In this document: one piece after another, positions 52,190 through 61,454 of the stretch
How positions within the stretch are numbered: the first letter of the stretch is position 1
Layout of the letters: every line of letters starts with the position of its first letter
From: Natrialba asiatica DSM 12278
Lineage (GTDB): Archaea; Halobacteriota; Halobacteria; Halobacteriales; Natrialbaceae
DNA: 64,000 nt
Direction: 5' to 3'
NCBI RefSeq assembly: GCF_000337555.1
Contig: NZ_AOIO01000022.1
Location: 23,360 to 87,359, forward strand
Position numbers and translations under genes: made by a program
The notes under the pieces: model-generated
Seen by the model: the letters and a program-made list of their open reading frames with translations, nothing else
Told to the model about the DNA's origin: nothing
The model's database searches: none

Positions 52190-53128
52190 ATGGCATACGG
52201 TACCGACCCAAGAGACCGATACAGTTACGGCGAGGTCAGCGACAGCGATCGCCGCGAGTTCTTGAAAGCGCTCGGGGTAATCGCGGGCGGCAGCGTTGCG
52301 GGAGCAACGTTGAACGATCTCAGACAGAACGTTTCGACCGAAACAACGAGCGGCCTGGCGGAGATGGGGACCGCGCTGCAGGACGGGCTGACGGGGACGC
52401 TCGATGCGGCGCTGTTGAGCGAGCAACTCGCGGCGCTCACGGAGTCCGTCGAGTCCCTGCCTGAACTCGAGGCGATGGGGGTTCCGGACGCGGGAGCGGA
52501 GGCGTATCAGTCGTTGACGACACCGGCGTGGGAAATCAACGACCACCTCGCGGAAGTCGGCTTTTTCGCGAGTGCGGAGGAGACGCTCCCGGCGTTTACG
52601 CCCGACCATATCGAAACGACGACGCGACAATTGGTTCACATCGATGGGTTGCCGGCGACGCTTTCGGAGGTCGGCTTCGCGGAGCGCGAGCAGACGGCGC
52701 TCGTCGTCAACATCGTTAACGCGAGAGAACAGCTTTCGTGGTGGATGGCGACGCCGGACTATCCGCCCGCGGATGCGGTCGACGACGGCGTCGTCTACGA
52801 GTACGTCGCACCGCTCCACCAGCGGGCCGCGGAAGGGGCGCTGCTGTGGACCGACGGGCTCGACCACTACCTCTGGCAGCGCGAGCCGCTGGTCACCGGC
52901 GAGATGATCGACCGCGGCCTCTGGGACGTCAAGTCCATGCTCGGCGGATACTACCTGCTCGGCTCCGCCGCGCGCGACCTCGCGGCCGAGGACATCGCAG
53001 ACGACCACCTGACGACGCTGACGACCGCCAGTACCGCACTCATGATCATCAGCCAAGAGTTCCTGATCACGGACGTGATCCGGATTACGGACGATAAACG
53101 CGCGCCGCGGAGCGCGGTATCGAACTAG
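52190..53128 (+). CDS. Tat-signal protein, partner of quinoprotein
   Basis: 312 residues. A twin-arginine region DSDRREFLKALGVIAGGSVAGAT (Arg21-Arg22) is followed by a short hydrophobic stretch, so it is probably exported folded by the Tat system. The rest is helix-rich with no clear motif; conserved-looking features are HIDGLPATLSEVGF and AREQLSWWMATPDY. I do not recognise the family. It ends six bases before the quinoprotein gene, so it is the first gene of a two-gene operon and may carry the signal-less partner to the cell exterior or serve as its structural subunit. Confidence 0.72.
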   Translation: MAYGTDPRDRYSYGEVSDSDRREFLKALGVIAGGSVAGATLNDLRQNVSTETTSGLAEMGTALQDGLTGTLDAALLSEQLAALTESVESLPELEAMGVPDAGAEAYQSLTTPAWEINDHLAEVGFFASAEETLPAFTPDHIETTTRQLVHIDGLPATLSEVGFAEREQTALVVNIVNAREQLSWWMATPDYPPADAVDDGVVYEYVAPLHQRAAEGALLWTDGLDHYLWQREPLVTGEMIDRGLWDVKSMLGGYYLLGSAARDLAAEDIADDHLTTLTTASTALMIISQEFLITDVIRITDDKRAPRSAVSN

Positions 53129-53134
53129 CGGACC

Positions 53135-55132
53135 ATGACCTACGAATCACACCTCAGCGACCTACCGGAAGACGCACCGTGGCACGAAAAACCGGGCGAG
53201 TCCATCGTCGAACAGGGAGATACGGACCAGATCCCCGAACGGGACGTTACCGAGTCCGATCTCGCGGAGACGCAGACCGACGAGACGAATTGGCTGATTG
53301 CCGGCGGCGGCTACGAGGGCCACCGACACACGACGGCCGAGGTCATCACGCCGGAGAACGTCGGCGACCTCGAACTCGAGTATCGACTCGAAATTGCGGA
53401 AGACCCGAACGACTTCCAGGGATCGCCGATCGTCGTCGACGGCGATCCGCCGATCATGTACACCACGGTCGGGCCGGACATGTTGTACGCGCTCAACGCT
53501 CGAACGGGGGACATCCTCTGGACGCACTTCTACGAGAACAGCGACGGAGCGTCGGAACAGACACCGCCCGCCGAACGCGGGGCGGCCGTTCTCGGTGATA
53601 CGGTCTACAAAAGCACGCTCGATCTCGGCGTGCTCGCGATCGATCGTTACACGGGCGAGGAACGCTGGTACTACAATGGCGCAGCGTACTACCGCGGCCA
53701 GGTCGCGGACGAACTCACGCACGAAGAACTCAGCTGGGAGCGCTCCCGCGGGACGACCTCGTCGTTCCCGCCGCTGATCTACAACGGGCGGATCATGAAG
53801 GGGAGTTTCGGCGGCGAGTTCGGCGTCAGCGGCTTCTTCGACTGCATCGACCTCGAAGGAAACCCGCAGTGGCGTGTGAATATGACGCCGGAACACGAGT
53901 GGGTCGGCGATTCGTGGATGCACGGCGGCGCGACCGCCTGGGCGGCGGGTGCGGTCGAACCCGACTCGGGAACGGTCGTGATTCCGTCGGCGAACCCGGG
54001 ACCGTGGTACGGCACCGTTCGACCGGGCTACAACCCCTACTCGTGCGGGAAAGTCGCCGTCGACATCGAGTCGGGCGAGTACCAGTGGCACCACCAGGAC
54101 TCGCCGCACGACTGGTGGGACTACGACTCGCCGAGTCCGCCGGTCGTCTTCGAGGCGGAACACGAGAGCGAATCTCGGAAGTTTGCAACCTGGCCGGGGA
54201 AGACGGGCTGGGTGTACACGGTCGATATGGAAACCGGCCAGCTCCACCAGCGCAGCGACGAGTACGTCCAGCACCTCAACACGTTCAACCTGCCGCCGTA
54301 CGACGATCTCGAGAGCGCACCCTGGGTCATGCCGGACCTGATTGGGGGGACGAACCCGCAGCCGAGCGCGTTCGATCCGGAATCGCGGACGCTAGTCGTT
54401 AAAGGGACCAACTACCCGATGAAGTTCTCCTGGTTCGAGACGGAGTACGAACCCGGCCAGCGATACATCGGGATGGACACGGTCCGGAAGACGGAACCGA
54501 CGCAACCCGAGGAGGGCGACCAGCCGGAAGAGGACGTGCCGGCCGACGCCGAGGAGCTAGAGCCGGGCGAACAGCGCGAGGGTGACGAAACGCCGGAAAA
54601 CGAAACGGTAGCCGACAACGGCGGCGACGACCTCCACGCACCGGAGGAGGACGCCGACGGAGGCGACGAAGGTGCTGCGAAAGAGGAGGAAGCGGAGGCG
54701 GAAAACGGCGACGAAGACGGAGGAGAAGACGATGCGGACGACGGCAACGGCGAGCAGGAAAGCCTCATCGACGAACCGGTTCCGGAGTGGAACCAGAACG
54801 CAGGCGTCATCGCCGGCCTCGATCCCCTGACCGGCGATGTCAAATGGCAACACTGGTTTAGCTGGGAGGCCGGCCCGCCCTGGGGTGGCTCGTTGACCAC
54901 GGCAACCGGTGTCACGTTCGCGGGCGGACCAACTGGGTTCCTCCACGCGCTCGACACCGAAACCGGCGAAGAACTCGCGACGCACGAGGTCGGCGACCAC
55001 GGCGTCGATGGCGCGCCGATAAGCTGGTACGATCCACACGAAGGGAAACAGTACGTCGCGATCCCCGGCGGCGGTGGCAATCAAGTCGAGGAGGAAGGGA
55101 ACACGGTGGCCGTTTTCTCGCTCCAGGAGTGA
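53135..55132 (+). CDS. PQQ-type beta-propeller quinoprotein dehydrogenase, no signal peptide
   Basis: 665 residues. Repeated propeller blades with the pattern ...YALNARTGDILW, LAIDRYTGEERW, VAVDIESGEYQW, VYTVDMETGQL, IAGLDPLTGDVKW and LHALDTETGEEL are typical of PQQ-dependent alcohol/glucose dehydrogenases. PSANPGPWYGTVRPGYNPYS and HHQDSPHDWWDYDSP resemble the active-site blades. A very acidic insert at about 450-550 splits two blades. No signal peptide or Tat motif is seen at its start, although relatives act outside the membrane. The preceding Tat-signal protein may supply export. It shares a 13-residue stretch (NGGDDLHAPEEDA) with the fusion protein downstream. Confidence 0.82.
   Translation: MTYESHLSDLPEDAPWHEKPGESIVEQGDTDQIPERDVTESDLAETQTDETNWLIAGGGYEGHRHTTAEVITPENVGDLELEYRLEIAEDPNDFQGSPIVVDGDPPIMYTTVGPDMLYALNARTGDILWTHFYENSDGASEQTPPAERGAAVLGDTVYKSTLDLGVLAIDRYTGEERWYYNGAAYYRGQVADELTHEELSWERSRGTTSSFPPLIYNGRIMKGSFGGEFGVSGFFDCIDLEGNPQWRVNMTPEHEWVGDSWMHGGATAWAAGAVEPDSGTVVIPSANPGPWYGTVRPGYNPYSCGKVAVDIESGEYQWHHQDSPHDWWDYDSPSPPVVFEAEHESESRKFATWPGKTGWVYTVDMETGQLHQRSDEYVQHLNTFNLPPYDDLESAPWVMPDLIGGTNPQPSAFDPESRTLVVKGTNYPMKFSWFETEYEPGQRYIGMDTVRKTEPTQPEEGDQPEEDVPADAEELEPGEQREGDETPENETVADNGGDDLHAPEEDADGGDEGAAKEEEAEAENGDEDGGEDDADDGNGEQESLIDEPVPEWNQNAGVIAGLDPLTGDVKWQHWFSWEAGPPWGGSLTTATGVTFAGGPTGFLHALDTETGEELATHEVGDHGVDGAPISWYDPHEGKQYVAIPGGGGNQVEEEGNTVAVFSLQE
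54617..54655 (+). repeat. 39-base segment shared with the halocyanin fusion gene (copy 1)
   Basis: Encodes NGGDDLHAPEEDA within the acidic insert of the quinoprotein. It matches 56231-56269 on the opposite strand in 37 of 39 bases; only two wobble positions differ. Confidence 0.9.
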
Positions 55133-55416
55133 CGACGGTCGAAACCCCCGGGTGATCGACGGCATCGATCGCCGCCTTACTCCTGCGACCGGTGACGGTC
55201 GACGACGCAATCGAGAGCAACCGGCGTTCGATCGCCTCGGTTTTCGGCCGTGACTCAGCGCTGGTCACTTTTCTCACACCTGAATCGTAGCGGTAGTTGG
55301 CAGCGTGTGGCGTGTGAATTTGCGTGATGGCCCCCTCTAGATACAGCACTACGCGTCAACCGAACGGATTTCGTTATTACGTAATGCCTATACTTCGAAC
55401 CAATCAGCGTCAAGCC
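55133..55416. other. Non-coding region after the quinoprotein gene
   Basis: About 285 bases with no convincing gene. TATA-like DNA occurs near 55371-55392, before the frameshifted small gene. Confidence 0.4.
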
Positions 55417-55619
55417 GTGCCGACTGATACAGTAGATTCGGAAGCTCGCACGCTTGACCGAATCCAATTCTGTTTGCAACTCGAGCTCGGACTAGCTGGT
55501 ATCGTGTTCGGTGTGGAACACTTGCCGACATCATCGAGTACCAAATTCCGGCAGTCGTGTGGTTCGCTGTCTCCGCCGTCCTGCTCGCGTATGCGGTGCA
55601 TCTGAGCAGACGGTCCTGA
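55417..55619 (+). pseudogene. Frameshifted small two-helix membrane protein
   Basis: From the GTG at 55417 one frame reads PTDTVDSEARTLDRIQFCLQLELGLAGIVFGVE. A different frame of the same strand continues from about 55513 with TLADIIEYQIPAVVWFAVSAVLLAYAVHLSRRS and a stop at 55617. Together they look like a typical two-helix small membrane protein with both helices intact. One base too few (or two too many) near 55505-55516 separates the frames. This may be a real frameshift mutation or a sequencing error. No family is recognised. Confidence 0.55.
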
Positions 55620-55750
55620 CAGCGGGCGACGGACAGCGGACGACGGACGATGGATAACGGACAACGGATAAGAACCCGTGCTGGAAAAAGCAGTTTAGAA
55701 GCCGGTCTGGACGACTTGCAACTCGATTGCGACCGACGCCGCTGAACTCG

Positions 55751-58117
55751 TCAGGCGTCGGTCGACTCGTTTGCGGTTGACTCGTTCTCGGCGGCGTCCG
55801 TCTCGGTCTCAGTGTCGGTCTCGTTCGAATCGGTGTCGGTTTCCGACTCCGTTTCGGTGCTCGCGTCCTCGTCTCCCGTTCCGTCGTCTTCGGCGGTGTC
55901 GCTTTCGTCCGCAGTAGACTCGTCCGCCGTGACGATTCGGCTCACGTAACCCTCTCCGTCGAGCGTCGGGGTATCGGACGAAAGAACGTACATCTCGCCG
56001 TTCGCGTCGCGACCGAAGCCGTAGACGAGGTGGTTCATCGAACCGTCGCTGCCGACGTCGTCCTCGGACTCGACGCCGAGTTCTTCGATCGGCCAGAGGT
56101 CGACCTCGTTGGGTGGAGAGTACGTGTTCTGGTCGGCTTCCGCTCCGTCGCTTTCGCCGGTACTCTCGCCGTTGCCCTCGGGATCGATCGGTTCGAAGTC
56201 CGGCCCGCTCTCGTTCTCGGTGTTGTTTCCGGCGTCCTCCTCGGGTGCGTGGAGGTCGTCACCGCCGTTCTCGGTGTCTGTGTCGGTGCCGTTTCCGTTC
56301 TCGTCCTCGTCGGTCGTCTCGTCCGCACCGTCGGCACCGCCCGTCTCTCCGTTAGGCCACCCCTCCGGCGGCCGCGCGAGGAAGAGACGGCCCGGTCCCT
56401 CGCCGTCGCGACTCCAGTCGCCGAAGACGTACGTCCCCTCGAGTTCGGAAACGGACCCGCCTTCGTACATGTAGCCGCCGGTGATGGAGACGCCGATCTG
56501 TTCGATGTCGCCGGTGTCGTCGCTCGTCTCTTCCGTGTCCTCGGTTGCGTTGGTGTCCTCGCCGTTGCCGTTGCCGTTTCCGTTTTCGGCATCAGCATCG
56601 GTTTCGTTGCCATTGCCGCCGTCATCACCGTTCTCAGTGTCACCGTTCTGGGCGGTGCCGTCTCCGTAGCGACCCATGTTGGCCTGGTGCGGGTATTCGA
56701 TGACGGGACCGCGGAGCGGTTCGCCGCCGCGGACGTCCGATGGCGTTTCGGCGGGGCAGTCTTCGGGCGGATCGTCCGGGGATTCCGTGCTGAAGCAGTG
56801 GGTTCCCTCCCAGACGTTCCAGCCGTAGTTGCCGCCCGCCTCAACGTGGTTGACGGTTTCGAACAGCGCCTGGCCGACATCGGCGACGAGCAGTTCGCCG
56901 TCGTCGGTGAACGAGATCCCCCAGGGGTTGCGCAGGCCCCAGGCCCAGTACTCGTCGAGTTCACCTTCCATGTCGACGAGCGGGTTGTCCTCTGGAATCG
57001 CGTAGGGCTGGCCGTCCTCACCCTCGCCGTTGATATCGATTCGGAGTATTCCGCCGAGCAGGTTTTCGGCGGTGTCCTGGCCGTTCCCACCCTCGTTCTC
57101 GTCGTACCAGTCTTCGACGTGGCCCTCGCCGACGTCGTTCGCGCCACCGCCGTCGCCCGTTGCCACGTACAGGCAGCCGTCCGGCCCGAAGGCGATCGCC
57201 CCGGAGTTGTGGTTGAACTGCGGCTCCGGAATCTCGAGAATCCGCCGCTCGGAGTCAGGGTCCGCCTGCGAGTTCTCGTCGTCGGTCGTTTCGAACTCCG
57301 CGAGCACGAACGTGTGGTCCCAGCCGTCGGGAACCTCGTCGGTCGGCGGCGCGCTGTACCGGACGAAGAACCGACCGTTCTCCTCGAAGTCCGGGTGGAA
57401 AGCGAGTCCGAGCAGTCCGCGTTCGTCGAAATCGCCCTCGAGTTCGACCATGCGATCCGTTACGTCGAGGAAGGGTTCGTCCGCGAGGCCGTCATCGTCG
57501 AGGACCCAGATTTGGCCGGCCTGGTCGACGACGAACTGGCGGTCCTGCTCTTCGTCGGCTACTTGCAAGTTGAGCGGGGCCGTCAGCCCGTCGGCGATCG
57601 TCTCGAGACCGATCGTCGGTCCCTCGCCGATGATCGTCTGCGATTCGTCCTCGGCTTCCATTTCCTCGTCGCCGTTCCCGCCCTCGCCGGCCAGTTCGAT
57701 CTCGCCGCGCATGCTTGTCGGATGGGGCTGGCAGTAGTACTCCGCCATTCCCTCCTCGGCGGTGAACTCGACTTCCTGGGTCTCGCCCACACCGGAGACG
57801 ATTTCGGTTTCGACGAAGTTCTCCTCGCCGTCTGCGTCTTCGATGGCGAAGTTGTGGCCGGCACCGTCTAAGTTCTCCCAGGTGAGCGTGTACGATTCGC
57901 CCGGAACTAACTCGAGTGTCGGATTGTCTTCGTCCGCGATCTGTTCGGGTGATTGGCCGACCCAGCCGCTGGTTCTGCCGCCGAGTTCGATTTCGGATCC
58001 GAGCCCGTCGTCCTGGGCGAGTGCAGTCGTGGCAACGCCCGAGACCGAGGCCAGTGCGGTCGTTTGCAACAGGAGTCGTCTGGAGAGCGTTTTCGAATCA
58101 GGGTGATGTCTTGACAT
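55751..58117 (-). CDS. Secreted halocyanin-sugar dehydrogenase (sorbosone-type) fusion
   Basis: 788 residues. A Tat signal SRRLLLQTTALASVSGVATTALAQ (Arg13-Arg14) precedes a blue-copper domain (about 40-145) with ligands His88, Cys129, His132 and Met136. From about 165 a six-bladed soluble glucose/sorbosone dehydrogenase propeller follows: DERGLLGLAFHPDF, NHNSGAIAFGPDGCLYVATGDGG, LRNPWGISFTDDGELLVADVGQ, NYGWNVWEGTHCF and GGYMYEGG...GTYVFGDW. Acidic low-complexity inserts lie at about 515-570 and 625-700, and the C-terminus is Glu/Asp/Thr/Ser-rich. It probably oxidises sugars outside the cell with PQQ and passes electrons to its own copper. An upstream ATG at 58216 is rejected because it would bury the Tat signal. 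Confidence 0.87.
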   Translation of the reverse strand: MSRHHPDSKTLSRRLLLQTTALASVSGVATTALAQDDGLGSEIELGGRTSGWVGQSPEQIADEDNPTLELVPGESYTLTWENLDGAGHNFAIEDADGEENFVETEIVSGVGETQEVEFTAEEGMAEYYCQPHPTSMRGEIELAGEGGNGDEEMEAEDESQTIIGEGPTIGLETIADGLTAPLNLQVADEEQDRQFVVDQAGQIWVLDDDGLADEPFLDVTDRMVELEGDFDERGLLGLAFHPDFEENGRFFVRYSAPPTDEVPDGWDHTFVLAEFETTDDENSQADPDSERRILEIPEPQFNHNSGAIAFGPDGCLYVATGDGGGANDVGEGHVEDWYDENEGGNGQDTAENLLGGILRIDINGEGEDGQPYAIPEDNPLVDMEGELDEYWAWGLRNPWGISFTDDGELLVADVGQALFETVNHVEAGGNYGWNVWEGTHCFSTESPDDPPEDCPAETPSDVRGGEPLRGPVIEYPHQANMGRYGDGTAQNGDTENGDDGGNGNETDADAENGNGNGNGEDTNATEDTEETSDDTGDIEQIGVSITGGYMYEGGSVSELEGTYVFGDWSRDGEGPGRLFLARPPEGWPNGETGGADGADETTDEDENGNGTDTDTENGGDDLHAPEEDAGNNTENESGPDFEPIDPEGNGESTGESDGAEADQNTYSPPNEVDLWPIEELGVESEDDVGSDGSMNHLVYGFGRDANGEMYVLSSDTPTLDGEGYVSRIVTADESTADESDTAEDDGTGDEDASTETESETDTDSNETDTETETDAAENESTANESTDA
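56231..56269 (-). repeat. 39-base segment shared with the quinoprotein gene (copy 2)
   Basis: On the coding strand it encodes NGGDDLHAPEEDA inside an acidic insert of the propeller. It is 37/39 identical to 54617-54655. Confidence 0.9.
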
Positions 58118-58507
58118 AGTGTATGAGTGTCTCCGAATGTGCGTTCGCTTGGTCGCCGATCGTATCGCGCTGTCGACACGCTCTGTGTCGAATAGCGACG
58201 TGTCCTCGTCGGACAATAAACTGGAGCGATCGTTCCCCTCCTAATCACGACTTGGCTCCGCCGTCGCGACGAGTTGCCGGCGAAAGACGGATTTAGCGAT
58301 CGGTAATGAGGTGTTCCCTCCGCGGAATACTGCTGCTCCGGCCGTATTCGCCGCGACGATAGACGGAGCGACAAGCGTCCGTGTCAGTGCGAGCAACCCG
58401 TTGTTACTGCAGGCGCTGACCGACACTCGTCACGCGAAGAGCTGTCTGGTTTCTAGAACTCGACTGTGGCTGTCCAGCGGGGGACAGAACCGGTGGTGGA
58501 TTGCGGT
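58118..58507. other. Non-coding region upstream of the halocyanin fusion gene
   Basis: About 390 bases. I see no protein-like frame, repeat or RNA gene. It should hold the promoter for the fusion gene, but no TATA-like element stands out. Confidence 0.4.
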
Positions 58508-58735
58508 TCAACGGACCGAAATTTCGTAATAGTCGGTGTACTTGACGAGTTCACAGTCGTGAAAGCCGGTCGTGGCTGTGGTCTCGAGGACATCGGCGGC
58601 ATCGACGGTGCCCTCGTGGCTATCCGTGAGGTGGGCGAGCGCTGCTTTGGCGTCCTCGCCGAGTTCGTCGTAGTGGCAGACGCGGGAATCGGCGGGGATG
58701 TTCTCGACGCGCTCAATCGTGATATCTACACCCAT
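58508..58735 (-). CDS. Small haloarchaeal protein of unknown function
   Basis: 75 residues. MGVDITIERVENIPADSRVCHYDELGEDAKAALAHLTDSHEGTVDAADVLETTATTGFHDCELVKYTDYYEISVR has an alpha/beta pattern with strands at each end. The N-terminal extension to 58801 is arginine-rich and unlikely. No family is recognised with confidence. Two cysteines (positions 20 and about 61) might bind metal or form a disulfide. Monocistronic, divergent from a zinc-ribbon gene. Confidence 0.68.
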   Translation of the reverse strand: MGVDITIERVENIPADSRVCHYDELGEDAKAALAHLTDSHEGTVDAADVLETTATTGFHDCELVKYTDYYEISVR

Positions 58736-58874
58736 GGTACTGTACGACACACGATGTGCTCTAACGACTTCAATCCTTCTCCGAGCCGACCTGTTCCGCA
58801 CCGAACGTGTTCGATCGGTCGATCGCTCCGACAGACCTGAAAAGGCTTAGGGGGTGGCCCTCGCATACACGAGT

Positions 58875-59102
58875 GTGAGCGAGAATCGCGTCGTTCAGGG
58901 GCGAATGGTTACGGCAACGAGACTTGCGGAACTGATCGAGGGAGAGTCGGTGATGGAGGCCGAGTCGATTGCGGAGGCGGACGCGGACTGTCCCGAGTGC
59001 GGCGGCAACGTCCTCGAAGTGGGGTACATGCCGTCGGTCACCGAATTCGTCACCGGCCGCAAGTGCCAGGACTGCGACTGGGCGGAAACGGACCGGGAGT
59101 GA
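58875..59102 (+). CDS. Small zinc-ribbon protein (DUF5795-like)
   Basis: 75 residues from a GTG. Opening VSENRVVQGRMVTATRLAELIEGESVMEAESIAEADADCPECGGNVLEVGYMPSVTEFVTGRKCQDCDWAE has a C-terminal zinc ribbon (CPEC...CQDC). I recall haloarchaeal proteins with this exact opening catalogued as DUF5795. The GTG at 58875 is favoured by this match; a frame open from 58854 adds only seven residues. Function unknown. Confidence 0.75.
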   Translation: MSENRVVQGRMVTATRLAELIEGESVMEAESIAEADADCPECGGNVLEVGYMPSVTEFVTGRKCQDCDWAETDRE

Positions 59103-59125
59103 TCGGCCGCCGAGAGCACCGACAG

Positions 59126-59998
59126 CTACCAGACGACCAGTTCCAGCGCGCAGACGACGGCGGCGAGAAACACGTGCTCGCCGTCGACGACGAACCCGTA
59201 GTACAGCGGTCCGTACTCCGGTTTTGCGAACGGGATGTAGAGGGCGACGTACCCGTTCATCGCGAGGACGACGAGAAACGCCGACGAGAGGACGCCGCTT
59301 GCGACGAGTGCGATGACGGCGACGGCGACGGCCACGTTCGCACTCTGTGTGACGATCCGGGTCCGTCGCGGGCCGAAGACGTTAGGAACCGTCGCGATCC
59401 CTTCTTCGCGGTCGCCCTCGATATCTTTGATATCGAATATCACCGCCGCGATGGTGATCATCGCCGCGACGTAGCCGACCAGAAACAGGACGTCGGTCGT
59501 CCAGAGTTCGCGATAGTAGTAGCCCGCGCCCGCGGGGAGCAGTCCCCAGGCGAGGCCGACGAAACAGTTTTTCACGAGAAAGAGTTGCTTGATGCCGACC
59601 GTGGAGTACAACAACGCCACGACGAGCGGGATGAGCATGTAGCCGGCACCCGGGACGCCGAGGAAAACGGCGATGGCGATTGCAACGAGGTACAGACAGG
59701 TGCCCGCCGCCAGCCAGAGGTGGCCGTACTGCCTCGTCAGCGCCGCCCGCCGTGGGACGTTCGTCTCGTCCTCCGCGAGATCGGTAAGCCGGTTGATCGT
59801 GTAGACGAACATCGTGACCGCGAAGACGAAAAAGAGCGGCAACGGGTCGACCGGCAACCCGGCTAGCAGCATCGTCGTGAGGACGACGCTCATCGTCGCC
59901 AGCGAGATGAAGAGGTTGCTGTGAACCAGCAACTCGAGCGCACGCGCGATCGACGACCGCCATCGCTCGATACCGTTCGCCGGGGCCGATGTCGTCAT
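59126..59998 (-). CDS. UbiA family prenyltransferase (second, unrelated to the ebo-like one)
   Basis: 290 residues with about eight or nine membrane helices. The first motif is YTINRLTDLAEDETNVPRR, with Arg in place of the second residue of NDxxDxxxD, and the second is FDIKDIEGDREEGIATVP, a good DxxxDxxxD-like match. Known UbiA proteins in archaea make geranylgeranylglyceryl phosphate ether lipids, menaquinone or C50 carotenoids; the exact role here cannot be told. It is more conventional than the ebo-like UbiA because its second motif is intact. Start at 59998 has an ATG; monocistronic, convergent with the zinc-ribbon gene. Confidence 0.85.
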   Translation of the reverse strand: MTTSAPANGIERWRSSIARALELLVHSNLFISLATMSVVLTTMLLAGLPVDPLPLFFVFAVTMFVYTINRLTDLAEDETNVPRRAALTRQYGHLWLAAGTCLYLVAIAIAVFLGVPGAGYMLIPLVVALLYSTVGIKQLFLVKNCFVGLAWGLLPAGAGYYYRELWTTDVLFLVGYVAAMITIAAVIFDIKDIEGDREEGIATVPNVFGPRRTRIVTQSANVAVAVAVIALVASGVLSSAFLVVLAMNGYVALYIPFAKPEYGPLYYGFVVDGEHVFLAAVVCALELVVW

Positions 59999-60299
59999 TC
60001 GGAGACGACTCCGGCACCGGCCCGCGAGCGAGCGAGCAGCGAGCGCCTCTCTCTGACCGGGTCGATGTCACCGGGACCCGTCAACTGAACTCGGGGAGAC
60101 ACGTGCGTCGAGATTGGAACCGTCGCGGGTCAAACCCTTCGGTCCGTGCTCTCTGTCACCACAGTATCCACCGGTGGAAGTGCCTACGCACAATTTACCG
60201 TCGATAGCCGATATACCTGCCATCTACCCGACACTGAATCCCCGATACGAGTGAAACTAACAGGATTTAAGCAAGGTCAGAACGCCCGTTCGAATGGCT
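59999..60299. other. Divergent region between UbiA and sucC
   Basis: About 300 bases with no gene. An ATTTAA element at 60265-60270 lies 27-30 bases before the sucC start, fitting leaderless transcription. Confidence 0.5.
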
Positions 60300-61454
60300 A
60301 TGAAACTGCACGAGTACCAGGCGAAGGATGTCTTCGCCGACGCCGGCGTTCCAACGCCGTCGTCCCAACTCGCCTCCGACGTCGACGGTGTACTGACCGC
60401 GGCAGAGGAGATCGGGTATCCAGTCGCAGTCAAGGCGCAGGTACAGGTCGGCGGCCGCGGCAAGGCCGGCGGGATCAAACTCGCCGAGGACGAAGATGAG
60501 GCCCGCGAGGCGGCCGAGTCGATCCTCGGCATGGACCTCAAGGGCTACCGCGTCGAGCGCGTCCTCGTCGAGGAAGCGGTCGATTTCACCAACGAACTCT
60601 ACGTCGGGATCACGATGGACCGCGGCGAGGGCAAACCGGTCGCGATGGTCTCGACCAAGGGCGGCGTCAACATCGAGGAAGTCGCCGAGGAGGACCCCGA
60701 CGCGATCGCCCGCGAACACATCGACCCCGCCTTCGGCATGCACCCGTTCCAGGCCCGCAAGGCCGTCTACGACGCCGGCGTCGACAAGTCGGTCGCGAAC
60801 GACGTCGCGAGCGTTCTCACCACGCTCTACGACCTCTGGGAGAGCCGCGACGGCTCCGACGCCGAGATCAACCCGCTGATGGTCACCGCGGACGACGATG
60901 TCATCGCGGCCGACGCCGTGATGAACATCGACGAGGACGCGTTATTCCGCCAGCCTGAACTCGCCGAGATGGAAGAGGAAGCCGCAAGCGGCGGCGACGA
61001 ACTCGAACAGAAGGCCGACGAGTACGACTTCGACTACGTCCGACTCGAGGGCAACGTCGGTATCATCGGCAACGGTGCCGGCCTCGTCATGACCACGCTC
61101 GACCTCGTCGACTACTACGGCGGCGAACCCGCGAACTTCCTCGACGTGGGCGGTGGCGCGAAAGCCGAACGAATCGCGAACGCGCTGGATATGGTCTTCT
61201 CCGACGACAACGTCGACAGCGTCGTCTTCAACATCTTCGGCGGCATCACCCGCGGCGACGAGGTCGCCCGCGGCATCAACGAGGCGCTCGAGCAGTTCGA
61301 CGAAATCCCCAAGCCGGTCGTCGTCCGCCTCGCCGGCACCAATTGGGAGGAAGGTATGGAGATTCTGAACGAGGACCTCGTGACGGTCGAACAGACCCTC
61401 GAGGACGCGGTCGAGCGTACCGTCGCGTACGCCGAGGAGGTGACCGAACAATGA
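60300..61454 (+). CDS. sucC: Succinate-CoA ligase (ADP-forming) beta subunit
   Basis: 384 residues. An N-terminal ATP-grasp domain ([20 protein letters not shown]) with [14 protein letters not shown] nucleotide-binding loop is followed by the CoA-ligase domain with [18 protein letters not shown] and [15 protein letters not shown]. It forms the alpha2beta2 enzyme of the citric acid cycle that makes ATP from succinyl-CoA. An ATG at 60294 would add two residues (MA); both are compatible with the promoter at 60265. It overlaps sucD by 4 bases. Confidence 0.96.
   Translation: MKLHEYQAKDVFADAGVPTPSSQLASDVDGVLTAAEEIGYPVAVKAQVQVGGRGKAGGIKLAEDEDEAREAAESILGMDLKGYRVERVLVEEAVDFTNELYVGITMDRGEGKPVAMVSTKGGVNIEEVAEEDPDAIAREHIDPAFGMHPFQARKAVYDAGVDKSVANDVASVLTTLYDLWESRDGSDAEINPLMVTADDDVIAADAVMNIDEDALFRQPELAEMEEEAASGGDELEQKADEYDFDYVRLEGNVGIIGNGAGLVMTTLDLVDYYGGEPANFLDVGGGAKAERIANALDMVFSDDNVDSVVFNIFGGITRGDEVARGINEALEQFDEIPKPVVVRLAGTNWEEGMEILNEDLVTVEQTLEDAVERTVAYAEEVTEQ

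Noticed and set aside
56030..57871. 613-codon plus-strand frame
   Set aside because: It is antisense to the halocyanin-sugar dehydrogenase fusion. Its valine/arginine-rich, motif-free sequence is a typical GC-rich shadow.
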